Shown here: piece after piece, positions 6,332 to 12,167 of the stretch | How positions within the stretch are numbered: position 1 is the first letter of the stretch | How the letters are laid out: each line of letters starts with the position of its first letter | Source: a bacterium | GTDB lineage: Bacteria; Desulfobacterota; JAPLJL01 | Direction of reading: 5' to 3' | Assembly (NCBI GenBank): GCA_028713675.1 | Contig: JAQTNV010000078.1 | Coordinates: 1 to 12,763 of the forward strand | DNA: 12,763 nucleotides | Notes under the pieces: model-generated | Told to the model about the DNA's origin: nothing | Seen by the model: only the letters and a program-made list of their open reading frames with translations | Databases searched by the model: none | Made by a program: the position numbers and the translations under genes

Positions 6332-6349
6332 ATGGATTTCCCGCCATGA
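6332..6349 (+). promoter_or_regulatory. Possible 5-codon leader ORF (MDFPP) coupled to the regulator gene
   Basis: ATG at 6332 lies 4 bases after the G-run 6322-6327 and reads Met-Asp-Phe-Pro-Pro-stop. Its TGA (6347-6349) overlaps the regulator ATG (6346-6348) as ATGA. This would allow translational coupling, with a Pro-Pro pair at the end. It is short enough to be chance. Confidence 0.25.
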
Positions 6350-6657
6350 AAAAGCAGCTGTCGGATATTGAAAGAAACCAGACCGTCCGCCGGTCCATTA
6401 TCGAATTGATCTCGGAACAGGAGCTGAGCGCCCGGGAGATTTCCGCCGCGATCGGGATTCGGGAAAAAGAGGTCTTCGATCACCTCGAACACATTGAAAA
6501 ATCCCTTCAGGCCCGGAAACAGAAACTGGTCATCACCCCCGCGCAGTGTTTATCCTGCGATTATGTTTTTACCGACCGCCGGCGGCTGTCCAAGCCGGGC
6601 CGCTGCCCGCAATGCAAGCACGAACACCTGGCTGATCCGCTTTATCGGATACTGTAA
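6346..6657 (+). CDS. HTH and Zn-ribbon transcriptional regulator (COG3357 type)
   Basis: The product has 103 residues from ATG 6346. The frame is open upstream to ATG 6289, but those 19 codons lie in a palindromic repeat and give a low-complexity peptide, so I prefer MKKQLSDIER as the start. Residues 15-57 form a winged-helix-like segment (VRRSIIELISEQELSAREIS then a recognition-helix-like REKEVFDHLEHIEK). Residues 68-90 carry two CxxC pairs (CLSC at 68-71 and CPQC at 87-90) with a SKPGRCPQC ribbon, typical of a zinc ribbon. This domain order matches the predicted regulators of COG3357, found in archaea and some anaerobic bacteria. Its target genes are unknown. The last 15 codons and the stop are repeated three more times downstream. 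Confidence 0.85.
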   Translation: MKKQLSDIERNQTVRRSIIELISEQELSAREISAAIGIREKEVFDHLEHIEKSLQARKQKLVITPAQCLSCDYVFTDRRRLSKPGRCPQCKHEHLADPLYRIL

Positions 6658-7009
6658 ATCAGGATTAATTATCACCCTCTCCTCCATCCTCCCCCCTCTA
6701 GGGGGAGGATAAACAAAATAGCAATGCAAGCACGAACACCTGGCTGATCCGCTTTATCGGATACTTTAAATCAGGATTAATTATCACCCTCTCCTCCATC
6801 CTCCCCCCTCTAGGGGGAGGATAAATAAAATAGCAATGCAAGCACGAGCACTTGGCCGATCCGCTTTATCGGATACTGTAAATCAGGATTAATTATCACC
6901 CTCTCCTCCATCCTCCCCCCTCTAGGGGGAGGATAAACAAAATAGCAATGCAAGCACGAGCACCTGGCCGACCCGCTTTATCGGATACTGTAAATCAGGA
7001 TTGATTATC
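6609..7009. repeat. 112-bp tandem repeat, 3.6 copies, made of the regulator gene tail plus a hairpin
   Basis: Copies start at 6609, 6721, 6833 and 6945, exactly 112 bases apart; the last is a 65-base partial. Each unit begins with the last 15 codons and stop of the HTH/Zn-ribbon gene, then about 64 bases with a perfect 10-bp hairpin (ATCCTCCCCC / GGGGGAGGAT, loop CTCTA) at 6686-6710, 6798-6822 and 6910-6934. Copies 2-4 are preceded by an in-frame TAG and cannot be translated as extensions of the gene. This repeat fills most of the 453-base gap before the next gene; nothing else gene-like is visible there. Confidence 0.95.
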
Positions 7010-7030
7010 CGCGGCAACTACAGGTGGAGG

Positions 7031-7050
7031 AAAAGAAATAGCGCGGCTAT
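7031..7050 (-). terminator. Weak candidate terminator after the NapH-NapG gene
   Basis: On the minus strand ATAGC-CGC-GCTAT is followed by TTCTTTT. The stem is only 5 bp, so this is a marginal call. It lies 61 bases after the stop codon. Confidence 0.25.
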
Positions 7051-7110
7051 CCGGCACTTTCCGGTTAAAAAATCAATTTATCAAGGCAGGAGACCCCCAG
7101 GCAGGGAATT

Positions 7111-8715
7111 TTATTTCGGCGGGTAAACCGTCCCCGATCCGGGCGGCTCTTCCTCAAACGTATCCTTCAGTTCCTTGGATTTAAACTCCAGGTTGCGGCG
7201 CCGGGCCTCCTCCCGGTATGAGCCCCGGCGGAGCCTGATCTCCCCCTGGGAGGAAACCGTGATCGCGGATTCCCCCTGGATCGGGCAGACTTTTTCGCAG
7301 ATCCCGCAGCCGTTGCATTTGGAAGCGTCCAGAAACGGCCGTTTCCTGCCTTCCACCATCTTGAAAACAATCGCGTTATAAGGGCAGGCCTCGTCGCAGA
7401 TCAGGCAAAGCCGGTTCTTCTCCCAGGCGATGCACTTCTCCTTCCGGATGACCGCCGTGCCGATCCGGGCGTGCTTCTTTTCCTCCAGGGTGAGCGCGCG
7501 GATGGCCTGGGTGGGGCAGACCTGGCCGCAGACATTGCAGGATTGCTCGCAGCCGGCCAGACGCATCTGGTGGCGGGGGGTCCATAATCCCTCAAACCCG
7601 GATTCGAAAACGGCCGGCTGCAGGGTATTGGTGATGCAGGATTTCAGGCATTCACCGCAGCGGATGCAGGTCCGGATGAATTCCGGTTCCGGGATCGCCC
7701 CCGGCGGACGGATCAGACCGGGGCCATGGTCGGCGCGGGCCGGGTTGGTCCGGCCCAGGAGGGCCAGGGAGAGCCCCGTTCCCGCCGCGGCCAGGAATCC
7801 CCGGCGGGAGAAATCCACTTCCGAGCGGTATTCTTTCCGTCGCGGGTTCGGAACCCATCCGAACTTGACCACCGCTTCCGGGCAGACCCGGGCGCAGGCC
7901 CGGCAGCCGGTGCACTCCGCCTGGACCGTCCGGCGGGGATCGGCGGGGATGGCGTCCATCGGGCAGGCGGAACGGCACCGTCCGCACTCGGTGCAGCCCG
8001 CCTCCACCCTGCGCCGGACCGGCGCGCACCAGGCCAGAAATCCCAGGCCGGCCCCGAGGGGGCAGAGATACCGGCACCAGAAGCGGCGGGAGAAATAAGC
8101 CAGCCCGAGAATAGCGGCAAAAACCAGGAAGGTGACGAAATTCGCCGCGTAAAGCGGCTGGGATAAACTGGCATGGGCCAGGCCGGTCAGGCCGAGATAG
8201 CGGGCCAGGGGCCGGGCCAGGTCCAGAAAAATATTGGCCAGGAATATCGCCGCCGGGTACACGAAAGTGGTGAAGCTCCGCGTTATAAGCGAGATCGGAT
8301 CAAAAACATAGAACCAGCTGAAGCCCAGAAAACCCGAGAGCAGAAGCGTGAGCAGAAGGTAGTATTTCAGGTTGCGCCCGCGCCGGAGACGATCGTTTTC
8401 CTCGGGATGGGATTTTTTTCCCCCCCGGATCAGGAGGTCGGAAAAATCCACGATCGCGCCCAGCGGGCACAGATACCCGCAGAACAGCCGGCCGCCCGCC
8501 AGGGTCAGGCCGACGACGAAAAGACAGAGAATAAACCCGGCGGGTATTCCCCCGGACCCGAGCCATGCTCCCAGGGCCGCCAGGGGATCGAGCCGGAGAT
8601 AAAAATCATAAGGAAAACCCTGGGAGATGGGATAGACGGTCAGAAAAAGCAGCAGGACAAAGGCCGCGAGGGTCAGGAACTGTACGGCGGTCTGGAAAAA
8701 GGTGCGGTTCCGCAT
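7111..8715 (-). CDS. Fused NapH-NapG-type polyferredoxin membrane protein
   Basis: The product has 534 residues from ATG 8715-8713, chosen because GGGGGA lies just upstream; an ATG 29 codons earlier would overlap the DUF362 gene. Residues 1-235 form a NapH-like membrane domain: several helices and two Cys-x3-Cys-Pro motifs (C79/C83 in FCGYLCP and C214/C218 in WCRYLCP). Two [4Fe-4S] ferredoxin motifs follow (C241-C251 and C268-C278). Residues 300-322 contain an internal twin-arginine-like segment, DFSRRGFLAAAGTGLSLALL. The C-terminal part is NapG/MauM-like with four more clusters (C350-C360, C389-C400, C428/C437/C440/C444, C467-C477). NapH and NapG normally pass electrons from quinol to periplasmic reductases. 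No partner reductase is in the window. It lies 16 bases after the DUF362 gene, so the two form an operon. Confidence 0.88.
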   Translation of the reverse strand: MRNRTFFQTAVQFLTLAAFVLLLFLTVYPISQGFPYDFYLRLDPLAALGAWLGSGGIPAGFILCLFVVGLTLAGGRLFCGYLCPLGAIVDFSDLLIRGGKKSHPEENDRLRRGRNLKYYLLLTLLLSGFLGFSWFYVFDPISLITRSFTTFVYPAAIFLANIFLDLARPLARYLGLTGLAHASLSQPLYAANFVTFLVFAAILGLAYFSRRFWCRYLCPLGAGLGFLAWCAPVRRRVEAGCTECGRCRSACPMDAIPADPRRTVQAECTGCRACARVCPEAVVKFGWVPNPRRKEYRSEVDFSRRGFLAAAGTGLSLALLGRTNPARADHGPGLIRPPGAIPEPEFIRTCIRCGECLKSCITNTLQPAVFESGFEGLWTPRHQMRLAGCEQSCNVCGQVCPTQAIRALTLEEKKHARIGTAVIRKEKCIAWEKNRLCLICDEACPYNAIVFKMVEGRKRPFLDASKCNGCGICEKVCPIQGESAITVSSQGEIRLRRGSYREEARRRNLEFKSKELKDTFEEEPPGSGTVYPPK

Positions 8716-8731
8716 CAATTCCCCCGGCAAT

Positions 8732-9679
8732 TCAGGAAATTTTACTGCGGATGATGTCCAGCTTGGCCGGATCGATTTCGCCCAGCCCGAGTTCCGCGGC
8801 ATGCAATATGTGCTTCACCTGGCGGGGAGAAAATATCTTTCCGTCGTACCACCGGCTCAGGGTAACCCCGTAAGCATCCACCGCCACCGGGTTGATCCCG
8901 GCGATAATTTTTTGGGGGTATTCCAGGTGTCCCGGGCCGAACGGACCGCCCTCGGTCATGACGCGGGTGGCATCAAGGATCGTGAGACAGGGATGAATCA
9001 CCGTGCCCAGGTCCGCGATCGCCTGGTCGAGATCAATGTCATTGTGAAAATAGCGCCGGTCCCAGATCAGCCCCATCAGGTTTTTCAACCCGAAGGAAAC
9101 CTCCGTGGATCCGTGCGACTTGGCCACCGGAAGATTGATGACGGCGTCGGCGTTCAGCACGTCCTGCATCACTTCGACCTTTTTCAGGGCCTTCCCCATG
9201 GGCACCGGGATCTCGGTGAAAAATTTCCGGTCCGTGACCGCCAGAACCCGGGTTTTTCCGATCTTGGCGCAGGCGCTTTTGATCTGGGAATTTTCCAGGC
9301 AGACCCTCGGCTGGAGGATCGGATTATCCAGAACCAGGATTTCGCCGGCCCCGGCCTTCAGGCAGAGGCTGGCCACGGCGGCGACCACTTCCGGGGAGGT
9401 GGTCGCGCCGGCCGCGGGCGGGGCGGGAAAGCTCATGTTCGGTTTTAAAACCACCCGGCCGCCCTTCTTCACGAAACGCTCCATCCCCCCGAAGAGCGAA
9501 ACCGCCTTCTCCACCGCGGCCGCGGTCGGCCCCTGGACCACCGCCAGGTCCAGCCAGTGCTTATCCTCCTGCTCACCCCAGGCCCGGGTCAGAACCTGGG
9601 GGAACAGGGTTGCCGCACCCAGGGCCGCCCCGGTCCTGCCGGCCCGGGCCATAAATTGTCGACGGTTTATTATTTTCAT
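8732..9679 (-). CDS. DUF362 protein with Tat signal
   Basis: The product has 315 residues from ATG 9679. The N-terminus NRRQFMARAGRTGAALGAAT is a twin-arginine (Tat) signal with Arg6-Arg7, so the folded protein is likely exported. The rest has the DUF362 layout: LKPNMSF (79-84), TSPEVVAAVASL, an ILVLDNP strand, ADAVINLPVAKSHGSTEVSFG (178-197) followed by LKNLMGL, and GINPVAVDAYG (261-271). The function of DUF362 is unknown. Family members are often found beside or fused to ferredoxin domains in anaerobes, which fits the neighbouring NapH-NapG fusion 16 bases downstream. A purine-rich AAGAAG lies about 9 bases before the start. The upstream gap is AT-rich and could hold the operon promoter, but no clear -35/-10 pair was found. 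Confidence 0.88.
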   Translation of the reverse strand: MKIINRRQFMARAGRTGAALGAATLFPQVLTRAWGEQEDKHWLDLAVVQGPTAAAVEKAVSLFGGMERFVKKGGRVVLKPNMSFPAPPAAGATTSPEVVAAVASLCLKAGAGEILVLDNPILQPRVCLENSQIKSACAKIGKTRVLAVTDRKFFTEIPVPMGKALKKVEVMQDVLNADAVINLPVAKSHGSTEVSFGLKNLMGLIWDRRYFHNDIDLDQAIADLGTVIHPCLTILDATRVMTEGGPFGPGHLEYPQKIIAGINPVAVDAYGVTLSRWYDGKIFSPRQVKHILHAAELGLGEIDPAKLDIIRSKIS

Positions 9680-9761
9680 GATTATTTCTTCTTATAATTT
9701 TAACCCAAAAAATGATTTAGTAATAATTGATTTGTCCGCCCGGGCAGGCTGCGCTTCCCAA

Positions 9762-9866
9762 TTAGGTGATGGGTTTTGGGTGTTAAGTGATAGGTTTTAC
9801 TGCTTACTGCTTACTGCTTACTGCTTACTTTCTGCACTCTGCCCTATGCTCCATGCACCATGCGCA
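9762..9866. repeat. Degenerate 7-nt array after the TsaC/Sua5 gene
   Basis: About 14 units are readable. From 9762 come TTAGGTG, ATGGGTT, TTGGGTG and TTAAGTG, then TTACTGC four times in a row (9797-9824), a 4-base phase slip, and units with TGC at 9833, 9840, 9847, 9854 and 9861. On the minus strand, which is the sense strand of tsaC, the TGC-containing part reads as purine-rich GCATGG/GCATAG-type units. It ends 19 bases beyond the tsaC stop. Confidence 0.85.
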
Positions 9867-9884
9867 AGGCCCGGCGGTATCGCC

Positions 9885-10496
9885 TTAAGGCTTGGCGATG
9901 GGGATGAAAATTTCCAGTTTTTCCCGGGGAATTGCGCCCTCCCGGATGAGGAGGGCGGGATGAACGGTCAGATCCAGGACGGTGGAGCCTTTTTTCCCGG
10001 CCAGCCTTCCGGCCTCCAGGATCAGATCCACTCCGGCGGGAAAGTAGCGCTTCACCTGCGCCGGACTCCGGGGCGGCGTTTTTCCCGCCGGGTTGGCGCT
10101 GGTGGTCGTGACCGGGCGTCCCGCCTGCCGGCAGAGTTGGAGGGCCAGGGGGTGGGAGGAGATCCGCGCCCCGATCTTCCCGGTGCTGGCGGTGAGGTTG
10201 GCCGGCAGTGTCTTCCGGGCCCGGAAAATCAGGGTCAGGGGTCCGGGCCAGAATTTCCGGATCAGGGTTTCGGCCCGCCGCTCGACCCGAAGCGCAATCT
10301 TTTCCAGCATTTCCCGGTCGGCGACCAGAACCGGGATGGGTTTACCGGGTTCCCTTCCCTTCAGAACAAAAAGGTTTTCCACCGCCGGGGAACTCAAGGC
10401 ATCGGTCCCCAGGCCGTAGAACGTTTCGGTCGGATAGGCGACGATTCTCCCGGACCGGATCAGCTCGGCGGCAAGCTCTGCCTCGGCCGGGTTCAA
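9885..10496 (-). CDS. tsaC: L-threonylcarbamoyladenylate synthase (Sua5/YrdC/TsaC family)
   Basis: The product has 203 residues, single-domain YrdC length. The enzyme makes threonylcarbamoyl-AMP from threonine, bicarbonate and ATP, the first step toward t6A37 in ANN-decoding tRNAs. Family signatures are VAYPTETFYGLGTDA (19-33), the KGR motif (46-48) in FVLKGREPGKPIPVLVAD, FWPGPLTLIF (82-91) and TSANPAGK (132-139), including the Ser-x-Asn motif. The start is a TTG at 10496-10494, whose TTGA overlaps the purE stop (TGA 10495-10493). No better start lies nearby, and a GGAGG-like run about 12 bases upstream, inside the end of purE, supports it. The overlap implies translational coupling with purE. 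The C-terminal half lacks the extra Sua5 domain, so TsaC is the closer name. Confidence 0.93.
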   Translation of the reverse strand: MNPAEAELAAELIRSGRIVAYPTETFYGLGTDALSSPAVENLFVLKGREPGKPIPVLVADREMLEKIALRVERRAETLIRKFWPGPLTLIFRARKTLPANLTASTGKIGARISSHPLALQLCRQAGRPVTTTSANPAGKTPPRSPAQVKRYFPAGVDLILEAGRLAGKKGSTVLDLTVHPALLIREGAIPREKLEIFIPIAKP

Positions 10497-11341
10497 GGCT
10501 TGCGGGGGCCTCCTCCCGCCGGAACCTCAGGCCGGGTCGATTCGCCGGCCAGCCGCCTGCCCTCGGACATTTTCCGCTTGAATTCCCGCAGGCGCTTTTC
10601 CAGGTCCGAATCGTTCAGGGCCAGGATCTCCGCCGCCAGGATCGCCGCGTTCTTGGCCCCGGACCGGCCAATCCCCATGGTGGCCACCGGAACCCCGCTC
10701 GGCATCTGGAAGGTGGAAAGAAACGAATCCAATCCATGCAGGGGAGAGGTGTCCATTGGAACCGCGATCACCGGAAGGGTCGTTTCCGTGGCCAGCACCC
10801 CCGCGAGGTGGGCCGCCCCGCCCGCCCCGGCGATGATGACCTGGAACCCCCGGCGGGAGGCATCCCGGGCATAAATGCGGGTCTGTTCAGGATTCCGATG
10901 GGCGGAAGAAACGGCAAGTTCATACCGGATCCCGAGATCCTCTAGTGTCCGGGCGCAATCTTCCATCACGTAGCGGTCCGATTCACTTCCCATAATGATT
11001 CCAATCCGGGCCTTTCCCTTGGGCACCGGTTTGGGCAAAGGCTTGGGTAAAGGCTTGGGCTGGGCCTTGGCCGGAAACTGGGGCTGGGGCTTGGGTAAAG
11101 GCTTGGCCGGGGTGGAAGGTTTGGCTTTGAGCTGGGGCTCTGGCTTCGGTGAAGGCTTGGCTTTGGGCCGGGGCTCCGGCTTGGGCGAAGACTTGGCCGG
11201 GGTTGAAGGCTTGGCTTTAGGCTGGGGTTGGGATTTCGGCTTGGGTTTGGAAGCGGCGGCCGGTTTCGGTTTTGACTTGACTGCCGGAGAGGCCTTCTTT
11301 TTTTCCGGATTCGGTTTGCCCTTTTTCGCCTTTTCCTTCAT
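10493..11341 (-). CDS. purE: N5-carboxyaminoimidazole ribonucleotide mutase with Lys/Pro/Ala-rich N-terminal extension
   Basis: The product has 282 residues. Residues 112-260 are a complete class I PurE: ARIGIIMGSESD (111-122), SSAHRNPE (145-152) with the catalytic His148, IIAGAGGAAHLAGVLA (169-184), FLSTFQMPSGVPVATMGIG and SGAKNAAILAAEILAL. The enzyme rearranges N5-CAIR to CAIR in purine synthesis in the cytosol. Usual PurE length is about 160-170. The extra 111 residues consist almost wholly of Lys, Pro, Ala, Ser and Gln, with a 30-residue-offset internal repeat (PKAKPSTPAK at 41, LKAKPSTPAK at 71). ATG 11341 has GGCGGTGA just upstream and no ATG lies between it and the core. GTG at 11026 (Val106) is possible but lacks a ribosome-binding site. 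The C-terminal 20 residues are also extra. purK is not visible. Confidence 0.94.
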   Translation of the reverse strand: MKEKAKKGKPNPEKKKASPAVKSKPKPAAASKPKPKSQPQPKAKPSTPAKSSPKPEPRPKAKPSPKPEPQLKAKPSTPAKPLPKPQPQFPAKAQPKPLPKPLPKPVPKGKARIGIIMGSESDRYVMEDCARTLEDLGIRYELAVSSAHRNPEQTRIYARDASRRGFQVIIAGAGGAAHLAGVLATETTLPVIAVPMDTSPLHGLDSFLSTFQMPSGVPVATMGIGRSGAKNAAILAAEILALNDSDLEKRLREFKRKMSEGRRLAGESTRPEVPAGGGPRKP

Positions 11342-11541
11342 GCTTCACCGCCTTTCTTTATTATTATTCTTGCGCAAGCGCGGGCCCGGCCCGGAAAGCC
11401 CGCGTCTGCCGACGGCAACAAATCGGGAAAACCCGTTGCCGGGGATGCCAACCTTTCGGGGTATTCCAGAGCGGACATAAATTGTCCGTGCACCTCGGGT
11501 GAGATCTTAACTCTGGTTAAAAGAATGGAAAAAAGATTCCT
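11342..11541 (-). promoter_or_regulatory. Structured leader region of purE
   Basis: Three structures can be drawn on the minus strand. First, a three-way junction at 11516-11466: outer stem CCAGAG/CTCTGG, inner stems CACC/GGTG (loop CGA) and CGGACA/TGTCCG (loop ATTTA). Second, a long hairpin at 11441-11413: CGGCAA/TTGCCG with inner CGGG/CCCG. Third, a 7-bp GC stem at 11404-11379: CGCGGGC/GCCCGCG. The region lies between the rplQ terminator and the purE start. It does not match the purine, ZTP or other riboswitch consensus patterns I know. A regulatory role is inference. Confidence 0.4.
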
Positions 11542-11576
11542 AAAGAGAAAACTCAACCGGGTTTTTCAAACCCCGG
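11542..11576 (-). terminator. Intrinsic terminator after rplQ
   Basis: On the minus strand CCGGGGTTT pairs with AAACCCGG across a short GAA loop, with one bulged G. TTGAGTTTTCTCTTT follows. It starts 3 bases after the rplQ stop and would end the rpoA-rplQ transcript. Confidence 0.65.
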
Positions 11577-11578
11577 GA

Positions 11579-12145
11579 TTACGCCTGGCCGGATTTTTTT
11601 GTCCCTGCTTTGGCTTTCTTCTTGGGCGCGTCCTGTTTCTTGGACTTGTCGGCCTTCACCGTCTTCTTGGCTTTTTCTTTATCCGGCTTTTTGCTTTTCT
11701 CTTTTTCGGGCTTCCGGGTTTCCGTTTTTTCCTGCTTCTCCGGCTTGCCGGCTTCACCCTTCTCTTTCACCTTCTTGGGGGCGAGCGGAGCGGCGTCAAC
11801 CAGCTCGATGATCGCCAGATAGGCCCCATCCCCGAGCCTTCTCCCGATTCTGATGATCCGGGTATACCCGCCCGGGCGGTCGCGGTACCGCTCGGCCAGT
11901 GGTCCGAACAGCTTCTTGGCCACTTCTTTGCTCTTCACGGTCCGGAGCGCGCGCCGGAGGTTGGCCAGTCCGCCTTTCTTGCCCAGGGTAATCATCTTCT
12001 CGGCGATCCGGCGAAGATCCTTGGCCTTGGCAACAGTGGTTTCAATCCGCTCCGCTTCCAGGAGGGAGGTAACCAGATTCCGGAACATCGCGGTCCGGTG
12101 TTCGGAGTGACGATCAAAAACCCGATGGTCTACATGGTGTCGCAT
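11579..12145 (-). CDS. rplQ: 50S ribosomal protein L17 with long lysine-rich C-terminal tail
   Basis: The product has 188 residues. Residues 1-117 are the L17 core: MRHHVDHRVFDRHSEHRTAM, FRNLVTSLLEAERIETTVAK, AEKMITLGKKGG (48-59), LFGPLAERYRDRPGGYTRII (79-98) and LGDGAYLAIIELV (104-116). L17 is a large-subunit protein near the peptide exit tunnel region. Typical bacterial L17 has 115-130 residues, so residues 118-188 are an added tail rich in Lys, Glu, Ala and Pro (KPEKQEKTE, KPDKEKAKK, PKKKAKAGTKK). The N-terminal 15 residues are also less typical (HHVDHRVFDR instead of the common Gly/Arg/Lys-rich start). The gene follows rpoA by 22 bases, the standard end of the alpha operon, and is followed by a terminator. 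Confidence 0.95.
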   Translation of the reverse strand: MRHHVDHRVFDRHSEHRTAMFRNLVTSLLEAERIETTVAKAKDLRRIAEKMITLGKKGGLANLRRALRTVKSKEVAKKLFGPLAERYRDRPGGYTRIIRIGRRLGDGAYLAIIELVDAAPLAPKKVKEKGEAGKPEKQEKTETRKPEKEKSKKPDKEKAKKTVKADKSKKQDAPKKKAKAGTKKSGQA

Positions 12146-12167
12146 GGTTGCCTACTGGTTTAAAAAA

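Noticed and set aside
6289-6345. A 19-codon N-terminal extension of the HTH/Zn-ribbon protein
   Set aside because: These codons lie in the C-run/G-run palindrome and give a KIPPHPPFYKGG peptide typical of translated intergenic repeats, with no ribosome-binding site before ATG 6289.
6609-7009. The 112-bp repeats as a CRISPR array
   Set aside because: The whole 112-bp unit is repeated with no unique spacers, and it contains a gene tail.
6609-7009. Diversity-generating retroelement variable repeat as explanation for the variant copies
   Set aside because: The differences are not at adenines, are all silent, and no reverse transcriptase gene is present in the window.
8716-8802. A 29-codon N-terminal extension of the NapH-NapG fusion
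   Set aside because: It would overlap the end of the DUF362 gene by 71 bases, has no membrane or signal character, and a good ribosome-binding site precedes the internal ATG at 8715.
9105-10874. A 589-codon plus-strand open frame across DUF362, tsaC and purE
   Set aside because: It crosses three genes on the other strand, includes the 7-nt array (repetitive CLLLTAYCLL-like peptide) and has no domain of its own.
11338-11556. A 72-codon minus-strand open frame ending in an ATGA overlap with purE
   Set aside because: The overlap is suggestive of a leader peptide, but no ribosome-binding site precedes its Met codons and the peptide has no recognisable pattern. Its bases are better explained by the leader hairpins.
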